Assembly (NCBI GenBank): GCA_048262455.1
Contig: JBLXFD010000016.1
Location: 1-64,000, forward strand
Source: Psychromarinibacter sp048262455
Lineage (GTDB): Bacteria > Pseudomonadota > Alphaproteobacteria > Rhodobacterales > Rhodobacteraceae
Direction: 5' to 3'
DNA length: 64,000 nucleotides
The notes under the pieces are model-generated. The model saw only the letters and a program-made list of their open reading frames with translations, did not search any database and was not told where the DNA came from. This document shows, piece after piece, positions 25,607 through 36,117 of this stretch. Numbering within the stretch: the stretch's first letter is position 1; each line of letters opens with the position of its first letter. Made by a program: the position numbers and the translations under genes.

Positions 25607-26599
25607 TCACAGGCTGTAGGCCTCCAGCGTCGACGGGTGGAACAGCTCGTCCAGCTGCACCCGCCGGGGCGACAGGCCCTGGGCGTGGTGGTAGTCGAGG
25701 AACCGCTCCAGCACGTGGGCATTCGCCGCCACCCCGTAGGGCCACGGATCGGCCCCCATCAGCGCCTGCGCCCGGTTCAGCGTGTCCTCGACGAAGGGCA
25801 TGGTCACCTTGGTGGCCGAGGTGTCCTGCAGCGCCTCCTGCGCCATCCGCTTGGCCTCGGAGAAGCCCTTCAGCAGCGCCCCCGGCAGCCAGGGATGCCC
25901 CTCGGCCAGCGAGCGGCGGAGGCCCAGCACGTGCATGATCGGGAAGATCCGGGTGCGGCGGTAGTAATCCTCGGCCGCGCCCACGCTGTCGGCGAACAGC
26001 CGGCCCACGTGGGGGTGCCCCTCGGCGAAGCAGCGCGGCCAGCGGGGGCCGACGAACCCGTCGATCTCGCCCGCCGCCAGCATCCCGTTCAGCGTCGCGC
26101 CCTCGGGGGCGGCCTCGACGGTGACGTCGGCGGGCAGGTCCACCTTGATCTTCTCGGGGCGGCCCGGCGTGTCCATCCCGCCGCGCACCCAGGTGATGTC
26201 CGAGGGCTTCACGCCGAAGTCGTCCTCGAGGATGCCGCGCACCCAGACGTTGGCCGAAAGCTGGTACTCGGCGATGCCGATGCGCCGGCCCTTCAGGTCC
26301 TCGGGCCGGTCGATGCCGCGGTCCGTGCGGATGTAGACCGAGGTGTGCCGGAAGGCGCGGCTGAGAAACACCGGCACCGCCACGTAATGCGCCTCGCCCC
26401 GCGCGACCGAGATGGAATAGGACGACAGCGACAGCTCCGAGATGTCGAAGGCCCGGTGGCGGAAGGCGCGGAAGAACATTTCCTCCGGCGACAGCAGCAT
26501 CGGCACCGGGTCCAGCCCGTCCACCTTCACCCGGCCGTCCACCAGCGCGCGGGTGCGGTCGTAGTTGCCCATGGCCAGGGATAGGGTCAAATCGCTCAC
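25607..26599 (-). CDS. 4,5-dihydroxyphthalate decarboxylase-like protein (Pht5 family)
   Basis: 330 aa. The sequence has a periplasmic-binding-protein fold (LSLAMGNYDRTRALVDG at the start, FDISELSLSSYSISVARG, DLKGRRIGIAEYQ), which is the fold of Pht5/OhpD decarboxylases, and no signal peptide, so it should act in the cytoplasm. In phthalate degradation Pht5 removes CO2 from 4,5-dihydroxyphthalate to give protocatechuate. The GTG start overlaps the upstream dehydrogenase stop (GTGA). An imported-substrate-binding role is less likely without a leader peptide. Confidence 0.8.
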   Translation of the reverse strand: MSDLTLSLAMGNYDRTRALVDGRVKVDGLDPVPMLLSPEEMFFRAFRHRAFDISELSLSSYSISVARGEAHYVAVPVFLSRAFRHTSVYIRTDRGIDRPEDLKGRRIGIAEYQLSANVWVRGILEDDFGVKPSDITWVRGGMDTPGRPEKIKVDLPADVTVEAAPEGATLNGMLAAGEIDGFVGPRWPRCFAEGHPHVGRLFADSVGAAEDYYRRTRIFPIMHVLGLRRSLAEGHPWLPGALLKGFSEAKRMAQEALQDTSATKVTMPFVEDTLNRAQALMGADPWPYGVAANAHVLERFLDYHHAQGLSPRRVQLDELFHPSTLEAYSL

Positions 26600-27786
26600 G
26601 CGCGGTCCTCCTTGTGTTGTGTTCCAACCTGCCGCGTCAGGTCCACCGCCGCGCCGGTCCGGGCCGATTGCAGGATGGCGTGGCAGACCTCCAGGCTGGC
26701 GCGGCCCCAGCGGCCGGTCTGCGCCGGCGCGCGGTTCTCTCGCAGCGCGCCCCAGAGCGCGTCGATGACGGTGCGGCGCGGGGCTTCGCCCAGCGGGGTT
26801 TCTGCCATGCGGCGTTCGGTGTCGCCGAAGATCTCGACGCCGGCGGGGGTCAGCCGCAGGTCGGCGCGGTCGCAGCAGACAATCACCGGGCCGAAATGCT
26901 CGTTGTGGCGGGGCGCCGGCGGCTCGGCCCCCGCCCCGTAGGTGCGGGTGGACTTCAGCCGCGCCTCGGCCTCGGCGTCCAGCCCCGCCAAGGCGCCTCG
27001 TGCCTTGCCGTAGCCGGCCGGGTCCTTGTCGCCGCCCAGTTCGCCCACGCCGTCCATCCAGATGTCGCTGTCGAAATGCGCGTAGCCGGAGTAGGTCAGC
27101 TGCGCGAAGGCGCCGTTCGCGAAGGTCATCAGCGCGGCATAGGCCCCCTCGGTCGGCCGCGCCGGGTCCCAGGCGCCGGTCAGCGCGGTGATGCGCCGCC
27201 CCTGCCCGCCGCAGAGCAGCCGCACGATGTCCACCTGGTGCACGCCCTGGCTGAACAGCACGCCGCCGCCCTCCTCGGTGCGCAGTTCCTCGGGGCGGCG
27301 CGGGCGGTAGAGGAACTCGGTGTAGTTGAAGGCCTGCACCATCCGCACCGCCCCCACCGCGCCGCTCTCGATGATCTCGCGGGCGCGCATGACGGGGGCG
27401 TCGAAGCTGTGGCTGGGGCCGACGATCAGCTGCACCCCGGCGGCCTCGGCGGCTGCGACCATGCGGTCGGCGTCCTCCAGCGTCACCGCCAGCGGCTTGT
27501 CCACCAGCAGGTGCTTGCCGTGGCGCGCCGCCGTCTCGACGTGGTCGGCGTGCATCTGATGGGGGGTGGCCACGTAGACCGCCTCGACCGCCGGGTCCGC
27601 CGCCATTTCCTCCACCGAAGCATAGGCCCGGCCGCCGAACTCCGCCTCGAAGGCCGCGCGGCTTTCGGCGCGGGGCGCGGCGGCGGCGACCAGTTGCACG
27701 CGCGGATCGTTGCGGAAGGTGGGCAGCATCAGCATGAAGGCGCGCCCCAGCCCCGCCACCCCGATCCGCAGCGGCTCAGAGGTCAA
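26596..27786 (-). CDS. Gfo/Idh/MocA dehydrogenase, phthalate cis-dihydrodiol dehydrogenase-like (Pht4)
   Basis: 396 aa. The Rossmann motif GVAGLGRAFM is at the N-terminus and the catalytic-site motif is VDKPLAV. GGGVLFSQGVHQVDIVRLL matches the Pht4-type substrate domain. Pht4 rearomatises the cis-dihydrodiol made by phthalate dioxygenase, reducing NAD. The start is a TTG that lies 8 bases inside the reductase gene with GGGGAG upstream; no better start is available before the Rossmann strand. Family assignment is good; the exact substrate is inferred from the neighbours. Confidence 0.82.
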   Translation of the reverse strand: MTSEPLRIGVAGLGRAFMLMLPTFRNDPRVQLVAAAAPRAESRAAFEAEFGGRAYASVEEMAADPAVEAVYVATPHQMHADHVETAARHGKHLLVDKPLAVTLEDADRMVAAAEAAGVQLIVGPSHSFDAPVMRAREIIESGAVGAVRMVQAFNYTEFLYRPRRPEELRTEEGGGVLFSQGVHQVDIVRLLCGGQGRRITALTGAWDPARPTEGAYAALMTFANGAFAQLTYSGYAHFDSDIWMDGVGELGGDKDPAGYGKARGALAGLDAEAEARLKSTRTYGAGAEPPAPRHNEHFGPVIVCCDRADLRLTPAGVEIFGDTERRMAETPLGEAPRRTVIDALWGALRENRAPAQTGRWGRASLEVCHAILQSARTGAAVDLTRQVGTQHKEDRA

Positions 27787-28726
27787 GAACCAGCTCCCCG
27801 TCCTTGGCGCGCGAGACGCAGATCATGATGAAATCCTCCTGCTCGTCGTCGCGCAGCACCATGTCGCGGTGTTCGGGCGTGCCCGCCACCAGCCGGGTCT
27901 TGCAGGTGCCGCAGGTGCCGCTTTCGCAGGAGCTGACGGTGGCCACCCCCGCGTCGCGCAGCGCCTCGAGGATCGAGCGGTCCTCCGGCACCGTCACCGT
28001 CTTGCCGGACTTCTGCAGCCGCACCTCGAAGGCGGAATCGTCGGCGCGCACCACCTCGACGGGCTTGAAGTCCTCGAAGTTGACCCGCCCCTCCGGCCAG
28101 TGGCCCGAGATCGCCTCGATCTCCTCCATCAGCGGCTGCGGGCCGCAGCAGTAGACCCGCATGTCCTTGGGTTCCTCGAAGTGGTCCCAGAAGTCGTAGA
28201 CCGCCTCGGGATCGCCGGCGTCGTGGTGCACCGACAGGCGGTCCCCGAAGGCCTCGGTCATGTCCTCGAGAAAGGCCGTGTCCTCGGCGCTGCGGGTGCA
28301 GTAGATCACGCGGAAGGGCTTGTCCTGCCGCTTGAGGTGCTGGGCCATGGCGTAGATCGGGGTGACGCCGATGCCGCCGGCGATCAGCAGGTATTCCTTG
28401 GCCTCGGCCAGCGGAAAGGAGTTCTCGGGCGGCGACACGTTCAGCTCGGTCCCCTCGGCCGCGTCGTCGTGCATCGAGGCGGAGCCCCCGCGCGAGGCGG
28501 CCTCGCGCTTGACGGCGATGCGGTATTCGGCGGGGTCGGTGCCGTCGTTGATCAGCGAGTAGCGGCGCATAGCGCCCGAGGGCGTTTCCACGGTGACGTG
28601 GGCGCCGGGGGTGAAGCCGGGCAGTGCCGTGCCGTCCACCGCGCCGTCCACAGGTCGCAGGGTGAATTCGTGAATGTGCGGGGTCAGCGCGCGCCGCGCC
28701 TCGACGCGCATCCTGATGTGATCCAT
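27776..28726 (-). CDS. oxygenase reductase, FMN/NADH/[2Fe-2S] (phthalate dioxygenase reductase type)
   Basis: 316 aa. Domains in order: flavin-binding barrel with RRYSL (54-58), NAD(P)-binding domain with GGIGVTP (118-124) and CCGPQPLM, then a plant-type [2Fe-2S] ferredoxin with C267, C272, C275 and C303. This is the class IA reductase order of Pht2/OphA1/VanB. It passes electrons from NADH to the Rieske oxygenase encoded 10 kb away in the same island. The ATG follows AGGAGGA. First gene of the six-gene transcript; the promoter has a perfect CTTAG-N4-CTAAG operator. Confidence 0.92.
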   Translation of the reverse strand: MDHIRMRVEARRALTPHIHEFTLRPVDGAVDGTALPGFTPGAHVTVETPSGAMRRYSLINDGTDPAEYRIAVKREAASRGGSASMHDDAAEGTELNVSPPENSFPLAEAKEYLLIAGGIGVTPIYAMAQHLKRQDKPFRVIYCTRSAEDTAFLEDMTEAFGDRLSVHHDAGDPEAVYDFWDHFEEPKDMRVYCCGPQPLMEEIEAISGHWPEGRVNFEDFKPVEVVRADDSAFEVRLQKSGKTVTVPEDRSILEALRDAGVATVSSCESGTCGTCKTRLVAGTPEHRDMVLRDDEQEDFIMICVSRAKDGELVLDL

Positions 28727-28793
28727 GTCGTGTCCTCCTGCCCCGGGCGCCGGCCGGCGCAAGCTTGCGCGGGTTGGCCCGGATTTTGGACAG

Positions 28794-28823
28794 GTAATAC
28801 TTAGATCACTAAGATGTTGTCAA
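28794..28823 (-). promoter_or_regulatory. reductase-operon promoter with the MarR-type operator inside its spacer
   Basis: On the minus strand a -35 TTGACA (28823-28818), an 18-base spacer and TATTAC (28799-28794) form a near-consensus promoter. The palindrome CTTAG-ATCA-CTAAG (28800-28813) lies entirely within the spacer, a textbook repressor position. The ATG of the reductase gene is 68 bases downstream of the -10 box. Confidence 0.75.
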
Positions 28824-28844
28824 GTTCCGGTCGCGCAAAGGCCG

Positions 28845-28870
28845 CCGCCCGATCCGGTGGGATCGGGCGG
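28845..28870 (-). terminator. intrinsic terminator of the ATC-hydrolase/M20 operon
   Basis: Perfect 11-base stem CCGCCCGATCC (28845-28855) and GGATCGGGCGG (28860-28870) with a 4-base loop, 58 bases beyond the M20 stop codon. The trailing minus-strand sequence has only a short CTTT run. It separates the two large minus-strand operons. Confidence 0.75.
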
Positions 28871-28927
28871 CTGACCGCAAAAGATTTTTAATGTCAGTGA
28901 ACTACGCGACTTAGTTGAAACATCACA

Positions 28928-30097
28928 TCAAGCAGCGGGCAGCCTCTGGCGCACCAGCGTCGTCCAGTAGGAGCAGCCCCAGGCGATGACCTCGTCGTTG
29001 AAGTCGTACTTCGGGTGATGCAGCCCGGCGGAGGGTCCATTGCCGATGTTGATCATCGCCCCCGGCACCTCGTTCAGCATGAACGAGAAGTCCTCGCCAC
29101 CCAGCACCGGCGCCATCTCAAGGTCCACCTGCGCCTCGCCCGCGACCTCCTGGGCCGCGCGGGCGGCGAGGCCGGTTTCACGCTCGTGGTTCACCGTCAC
29201 CGGGTAGTGGCGGATGTAGTCCAGCCGCCCCTCGGCGCCGAAACCGGCGGGCAGGTTGCGCACCAGCGCCTGCAGCTGCGCCTCGACGTGGTTGCGCACC
29301 TCTTCCCGCAGGGTGCGCACGGTGCCGGTGATCTTCACCTCCTGCGCGATGACGTTGAAGGCGTTCCCCGCCTCGATGGTGCAGAGCGAGACAACCGCGC
29401 TGTCCAGCGGGTCGAGGGTGCGCGAGGTGATGGTCTGCACCGCCTGGATCAGCGCCGCGGCGATGGGCAGCGGGTCGATGGTCTGGTCCGGCCGCGCCGC
29501 GTGGCCGCCGCGCCCCTCGATGGTGATCTTCACCTCGTCGACAGAGCCCATGATCGGCCCCGGCGCGATGGTGAACTGCCCCACCGGCAGGCCGGGGCGG
29601 TTGTGCATCCCGTAGACCTCGTCGCAGGGCCAGCGGGTGAACAGCCCGTCGTCGATCATCGCCTTGGCCCCGGCGCCGCCCTCTTCGGCGGGCTGGAAGA
29701 TCACCACCACGGTGCCGTCGAAGGCGCGGCTTTGCGCCAGCTGGCGGGCCGCGCCCAGCAGCATGGTGGTGTGGCCGTCATGGCCGCAGGCATGCATCTT
29801 GCCCGGCACCTGCGAGGCCCATTCCGCGCCCGTGGCCTCCTCGATCGGCAGCGCGTCCATGTCGGCGCGCAGGCCGATGGTGCGGCCGCCGTTGTTGGTG
29901 CGGCCGCGGATCACCCCGACGACGCCGGTGCGACCGATGCCCTCGACCACCTCGTCAACCCCCGCGGCCCGCAGCGCCTCTGCCACGGTGGCGGCGGTGC
30001 GGTGGGTGTCGTACAGCAGCTCGGGGTTCCGGTGCAGGTCGCGGCGGAATGCGGTGAGCGTCTCGACGTCGCGCGCCACCCAGTTCTCGATGGCCAT
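28928..30097 (-). CDS. M20 family amidohydrolase (HipO-like)
   Basis: 389 aa. The metal-site segment MHACGHDGHTTMLLGAA, the catalytic-Glu motif QPAEEGGAGA and GGEDFSFM near the C-terminus define the M20D amidohydrolases, which split N-acyl or N-carbamoyl amino acids. No signal peptide, so cytoplasmic. It starts one base after the stop of the ATC-hydrolase-like gene and is last in an eight-gene operon. In the known ATC pathway an M20-type hydrolase releases cysteine from N-carbamoylcysteine; this enzyme could do the matching step here, although it is HipO-like rather than carbamoylase-like. Confidence 0.88.
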   Translation of the reverse strand: MAIENWVARDVETLTAFRRDLHRNPELLYDTHRTAATVAEALRAAGVDEVVEGIGRTGVVGVIRGRTNNGGRTIGLRADMDALPIEEATGAEWASQVPGKMHACGHDGHTTMLLGAARQLAQSRAFDGTVVVIFQPAEEGGAGAKAMIDDGLFTRWPCDEVYGMHNRPGLPVGQFTIAPGPIMGSVDEVKITIEGRGGHAARPDQTIDPLPIAAALIQAVQTITSRTLDPLDSAVVSLCTIEAGNAFNVIAQEVKITGTVRTLREEVRNHVEAQLQALVRNLPAGFGAEGRLDYIRHYPVTVNHERETGLAARAAQEVAGEAQVDLEMAPVLGGEDFSFMLNEVPGAMINIGNGPSAGLHHPKYDFNDEVIAWGCSYWTTLVRQRLPAA

Positions 30098-30098
30098 G

Positions 30099-30644
30099 TC
30101 AGGCGTCCTTCTTCATGCGGTAGCGGAAATCACAGTGGCTGGCGCCCTTCATGATGGTCTGGGTGCGCGTCAGCTCGATGTCGGGGTTGTAGCCGATGCA
30201 GAAATCGCCGTCGCGGTTGCACGACAGCAGGTGGCCGATGTCGCCCAGCCCCATCTCGCGGTACATCTCGGCATAGCGGCAGCGGGTGACGTTGAAGTCC
30301 ATCTTCTCCTCGGTCGCCTCCAGCGTCTCGATGCGCAGGGCGTCCTCGCGGGTCCAGTTCGGCTGGATCGCGGCGAAGTCGGTCAGGTCGGGGGCATGGC
30401 CGAGGTCGGCGGCCAGCTGCTGCCCCTGCTCGATGGCAGAGCGCGAGCAGGTCTGCCCGATCACCGCCTCGGCCTCCTCGCGGCCCGAGCGTTCGGTGAT
30501 CACCTCCAGCACATGCGCCAGGATCATCGCCTCGATCCGGCGGCGCAGCAGGATCGGGATGTCGTGGATCCCCATCCCCTGCCCCCTGGCCTCGTCCAGC
30601 GATTCCAGGGTCTCGACGTTCTCGTTCTCGGTATCCGGGGTCAT
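30099..30644 (-). CDS. L-2-amino-thiazoline-4-carboxylate (ATC) hydrolase-family protein
   Basis: 181 aa. The C-terminal half CRYAEMYREMGLGDIGHLLS followed by CNRDGDFCIGYNP and a KGASHCDFRYR end matches the ATC-hydrolase family. Characterised members open the thiazoline ring of ATC to N-carbamoyl-cysteine. The acidic N-terminal 25 residues are not conserved. The ATG at 30644 is the only reasonable start. It lies between an FAD oxidoreductase gene (11 bases) and the M20 gene (1 base). Many family members have unknown substrates, so the ring opened here may differ. Confidence 0.8.
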   Translation of the reverse strand: MTPDTENENVETLESLDEARGQGMGIHDIPILLRRRIEAMILAHVLEVITERSGREEAEAVIGQTCSRSAIEQGQQLAADLGHAPDLTDFAAIQPNWTREDALRIETLEATEEKMDFNVTRCRYAEMYREMGLGDIGHLLSCNRDGDFCIGYNPDIELTRTQTIMKGASHCDFRYRMKKDA

Positions 30645-30655
30645 GGCATCGTTCC

Positions 30656-31960
30656 TTACAGCTTCGGCTCGCTCAGGTCCCTGCGCTTGAGCCAGGCGAG
30701 GTAGGTGGGTGCGAGGCGCCGCAGCGCGCCGTGCAGGGGGAAGGGTTCGGGCTCTGTCACCGGCAGGGCAAGGCCGCGGGGGTCCTCGCCGGTGACGGCA
30801 CGGGCCAGCTCGCGCCCCATGGCGGTGCCGAAGGCCACGCCGCGCCCGTTGCAGGCCATCCAGGCCCAGCCGTCGGGGCCAAGGCGGTGCACGCGGGGGA
30901 AGCGGTCCCGGTTCATGCCGACGTAGCCGGACCAGACATGGGTCATCTCCGGCACGCCCAGCTGCGGGAAGGCCTCTGCCAGGCTGCGGGCGGCCTTGCG
31001 TTCCACCCGCCGGGCCACGTCGTGGGGGCCGATCACCGCGCCGCCGGTGATCAGCCGGTTGCGCGCGTCGTAGCGGAAGAACCGCAGGTCGCCCCGGGTG
31101 TCCGAGACCGCCTGCCGGCCCGGCAGCAGGCTGCGGCGCAGGTTGTCGCCCAGCGGCCGGGTGGCCATCTGCCAGCTGAGCACCGGGATCAGCGAGCGCG
31201 CGAGGCGCGGCGCGAGGGCGGGCGCCAGTTCGCCGGTATAGGCGTTGGTGGCGAGGATCAGCGCGCGGGCCTTGACGGTCGCCGCATCGGTGCGGACGGT
31301 CCAGCCGGCGCCCTCGCGGGCAAAGCCGCGCACCGCGCTCTGCTCGTGGATCGTCACCCCCAGCCCCTCGGCGGCCTTCGCCATCGCGCGGGCCAGCGCC
31401 AGCGGATTGATGTGGCCGCCGGTGGGGTTGTACATGCCGCCGTACCAGAAATCGGTGCCCAGCAGGTCCGCCGTCCGCGCCGCGTCCAGCAATTCGGCGG
31501 GAAAGCCGTGGCGCTGCCATGCCTCGACCCGGGCCCGCGACAGGGCCACGCGGCCGGGGCTGTGGGCGGGCTGGAACCAGCCGTTCTGCTCTGCCTCGGC
31601 CTGCATGTCGAACTCGCGCACCAGGTCGAAGAGGATGCTGGCGGAGTTGCCGATCAGGTCCACCACGCGCTTGCCGGTCTCGCCGTGACGCGCCACCCAG
31701 ACGTCGGGCTCGGCGGCGGTGAGCACCGGGATCACCTGCCCGTTGTTGCGCCCCGAGGCGCCCCAGCCCACCGCGCGGGCCTCTAGCACCGTGACGGCGT
31801 GGCCGCGCCGGGCGGCCTCGATCGCGGCGGAAAGGCCGGTGAAGCCGGCGCCGATGATCACCACATCGGTCTCGATCCCGCCGCTGGCGGCGGGCGCCGG
31901 CGGGCGGGGCGGCGCGGTTTCGGCCCAGAGCGAGGGGGGAAAGGTGACCGGGGCGTTCAC
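30656..31960 (-). CDS. FAD-dependent amino-acid/amine oxidoreductase (DAO family)
   Basis: 434 aa. The dinucleotide motif VVIIGAGFTGLSAAIEAARRG is followed by the WGASGRNNGQV segment typical of PuuB/OrdL-like oxidases, and a C-terminal WSGYVGMNRDRFPRVHRLG. These enzymes oxidise a secondary or primary amine using FAD. The GTG start overlaps the preceding gene stop (GTGA). Within the operon it could act on an amine or imine intermediate; the substrate is not defined by sequence. Confidence 0.85.
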   Translation of the reverse strand: MNAPVTFPPSLWAETAPPRPPAPAASGGIETDVVIIGAGFTGLSAAIEAARRGHAVTVLEARAVGWGASGRNNGQVIPVLTAAEPDVWVARHGETGKRVVDLIGNSASILFDLVREFDMQAEAEQNGWFQPAHSPGRVALSRARVEAWQRHGFPAELLDAARTADLLGTDFWYGGMYNPTGGHINPLALARAMAKAAEGLGVTIHEQSAVRGFAREGAGWTVRTDAATVKARALILATNAYTGELAPALAPRLARSLIPVLSWQMATRPLGDNLRRSLLPGRQAVSDTRGDLRFFRYDARNRLITGGAVIGPHDVARRVERKAARSLAEAFPQLGVPEMTHVWSGYVGMNRDRFPRVHRLGPDGWAWMACNGRGVAFGTAMGRELARAVTGEDPRGLALPVTEPEPFPLHGALRRLAPTYLAWLKRRDLSEPKL

Positions 31961-33594
31961 GATGCGGCTTCCACCGCGCAGGCGCGGGCGGCCTCCTGCG
32001 GCAGCCAGAACCAGCGCAGGTTCTCCTGCTCGGGGCTCAGCGGGGTCGGCGCGGCATCGGCGGGCACCCGGGCCAGCAGGGCGTGGGCCTCGCGCATCGC
32101 CTCGTCGAAGCCGGGCGCGGCGCCCGCGGTTCCGGACCCGGCCCCGGCCTGCGCGCCCCAGAGGTCCGACAGCCGGCGCGGCGGCGCGTCCTCGACCCCG
32201 GCGCGGGCGCGCCAGACGCCGCCCTCGCTGTCCAGCCGGTAGAGCGGCAGCAGCGCCACCCCGTGCCGCGCGATGAAGTCCACCGCCTGCGCCACCCGGT
32301 CCACGTCGGACTCGTCGAAGAACCAGTTGATCCCCAGCCGCGCCCAGCCGGGGCGGAAGGCCGAGTGGCCCAGCCGCACCTGCGCCTCGTGGCGTTCGGT
32401 GGTGGCGGCGTCGATGCCCAGCAGGCTGTGGCCGTAGGGCCCGGCGCAGGAGCAGCCGCCGCGGGCCTGGATGCCGAACAGGTCGTTCAGCAGGGCCACC
32501 ACGTAGTTGTGGTGCAGCATCCGCGCGCCGCACCGCAGGTTGAACGAGAAGATGCCGATCTTCGGCGCCTCCTTCGGCCCCAGCAGCTCCAGCCCCGGCA
32601 CCTGCCGCAGGGCGCGGTCCATGCGCTGGGTCAGGGCCATCTCGCGCCGCTCCACCTCGGCCTCGTCCATGTCGCGTTTCAGTTGCAGGACCATGCCGGC
32701 GCGGATGTTCTCGATGATCGCCGGGGTGCCCCCCTCCTCGCGCCGCTCGGGGTGGGTGACGTAGGTATGGGTGCTTTCGGTGACGTAGGAGACGGTGCCG
32801 CCGCCGCTCATGGTAGGGCGGCCGGTGTCCAGCAGCACGCGGTCGGCGATCAGCAGGCCCGAGGCGCCGGGGCCGCCCGCGTACTTGTGCGGCGACAGGA
32901 AGGCCGCGTCGATCCGGTCGCCGGCGCCGGGGGCGGTTTCGGCAAGATCGACCCGCATGTAGGGCGCGGCGGCGGCGAAATCGGCGACGCACCAGCCGCC
33001 GTGGCCGTGCATCAGCCGGGCGATGCCGCGCAGGTCGGTCAGCACGCCGGTGACGTTCGAGGCGGCCGCGAAGGCGCCGATCAGGAAGGGCGCGCCGGCA
33101 TGGGCCTTCAGCCGCTCCTCCAGCGTCCGCAGGCAGACGGCGCCGGCCGCGTCCAGCGGGATCCGCTCGATCAAGGCGCCGCTCTCGCGCCAGGGCAGGT
33201 CGTTGGAGTGATGTTCATACGGCCCCACGAAGACCACCGAGCGGGGGCACAGCCCGCGCAGGGCGAAGGCGCGCACCAGCTTGTCGGCGGCAGAGGTGGC
33301 CCCGGCGCCGGTGAAGATCACCGCGTGCCCCTCGTCCGCCCCCACCGCGCGGCGCACCGCGTCCCGGGCCATCTCGCGCAATTGGGTGGTGCGGCGGCCG
33401 GTAAAGGAGGTCTCGGTATGGGTATTGCCGTAGAAGGGGATCACGTGCTCGCGGATCGCGGTCTCGATAAACTCCAGCCCCCGGCCGGAGGCGACGTAGT
33501 CGGTGTAGATCAGCCGGCGCGGCCCGAAGGGCCCGGGGATCGAGGCGCCCTCGCCGATCAGGGCGGTGCGGATGTCGGAAATGGTCAGGGTCAT
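31957..33594 (-). CDS. class-V aminotransferase/cysteine-desulfurase-like PLP enzyme
   Basis: 545 aa, longer than the usual 400 because of an extra C-terminal region (about residues 440-545). YTDYVASGRGLEFIE near the start, the PLP-Lys motif SPHKYAGGPG and a Cys-containing loop RGGCSCAGPYGHSLLG place it near the SufS/NifS branch. Such enzymes cleave C-S or C-N bonds of amino acids. Following a pathway that could release cysteine, desulfuration is a plausible role; class-V members also include other lyases. ATG 33594 is chosen over the adjacent TTG. Confidence 0.8.
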   Translation of the reverse strand: MTLTISDIRTALIGEGASIPGPFGPRRLIYTDYVASGRGLEFIETAIREHVIPFYGNTHTETSFTGRRTTQLREMARDAVRRAVGADEGHAVIFTGAGATSAADKLVRAFALRGLCPRSVVFVGPYEHHSNDLPWRESGALIERIPLDAAGAVCLRTLEERLKAHAGAPFLIGAFAAASNVTGVLTDLRGIARLMHGHGGWCVADFAAAAPYMRVDLAETAPGAGDRIDAAFLSPHKYAGGPGASGLLIADRVLLDTGRPTMSGGGTVSYVTESTHTYVTHPERREEGGTPAIIENIRAGMVLQLKRDMDEAEVERREMALTQRMDRALRQVPGLELLGPKEAPKIGIFSFNLRCGARMLHHNYVVALLNDLFGIQARGGCSCAGPYGHSLLGIDAATTERHEAQVRLGHSAFRPGWARLGINWFFDESDVDRVAQAVDFIARHGVALLPLYRLDSEGGVWRARAGVEDAPPRRLSDLWGAQAGAGSGTAGAAPGFDEAMREAHALLARVPADAAPTPLSPEQENLRWFWLPQEAARACAVEAAS

Positions 33595-33604
33595 CAACTC
33601 GGCC

Positions 33605-35241
<1,637 letters not shown>

Positions 35242-35245
<4 letters not shown>

Positions 35246-36117
35246 TTCTTCTGCCTCGGGTTGAGCGCGTCGTTCAGCCCCTCGCCCAGCAGCGAGAAGG
35301 ACAGCACCGTCAGGACGATCGCCACGCCGGGAATCGCGGCGCAGTACCAGGCGCTGCGCAGCACCGAGCGCCCCTGCCCGATCATGTTGCCCCAGCTGGC
35401 ATAGTTGGGATCGCCCAGCGCCAGGAAAGCCAGCGCGCTTTCCAGCAGGATCGACAGCGCCATGACCACCGAGGCGTAGACCACGATGGGCGGGATCGCG
35501 TTGGGCATGATCTCCTTGAAGATCATCGCGGTATTCGACACCCCGAGGTTGCGCGCGGCATCCACGAACTCGCGGTTGCGCAGGGCCATGAACTCTGCCC
35601 GCACCATGCGCGCGGGGGCGGTCCAGCTGACGATGCCGATAGCCAGGGCGATCCACTCGATCTTGGACCCGAGGATCGCCACCAGCGTCAGCAGCAGCAC
35701 GAAGCTGGGGATCGTCTGGAAGGCCTCGGTGATGCGCATCAGCACGTCGTCCACCCAGCCGCCGAAGTAACCCGAGAGCGCGCCGATCAGGATGCCGATG
35801 ACGATCGAGATCAGCGTGGCCACCACCCCCACCAGCAGCGAGATCCGCGCGCCGTAAAGCAGCATCGACAGGATGTCGCGGCCCAGCTGGTCGGTGCCCA
35901 GCGGTGTCGCCGCGTTGACGAAGGGCGCGGTCAGCGGGTCGCCCGCGCGGCGCAGCGGATCGCCCGGGTCCACCACCCCCGCCAGCAGCGCCATGGCGAC
36001 GATGATGCCGAACAGGAACAGCCCCAACAGCGCGGCCCGGTTGCGCCGGAAGCGGCGCCACAGGACCACCGGCCGGGACGGCTCCGGCGGCGGAAGATGC
36101 GTGTCGGCCAAGGTCAT
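35242..36117 (-). CDS. peptide-type ABC transporter permease (DppC-like)
   Basis: 291 aa. An N-terminal cytoplasmic segment and transmembrane helix precede the LGTDQLGRDILSMLLYGAR motif typical of DppC/OppC. The coupling EAA loop is EFVDAARNLGVS...IMPNA. It overlaps both neighbours by ATGA and forms the membrane channel with the DppB-like protein. Confidence 0.94.

Noticed and set aside
25607..26599. Periplasmic binding protein of an ABC transporter
   Set aside because: No signal peptide, no transporter genes adjacent, and the neighbours match a phthalate-type pathway whose decarboxylase has this fold.
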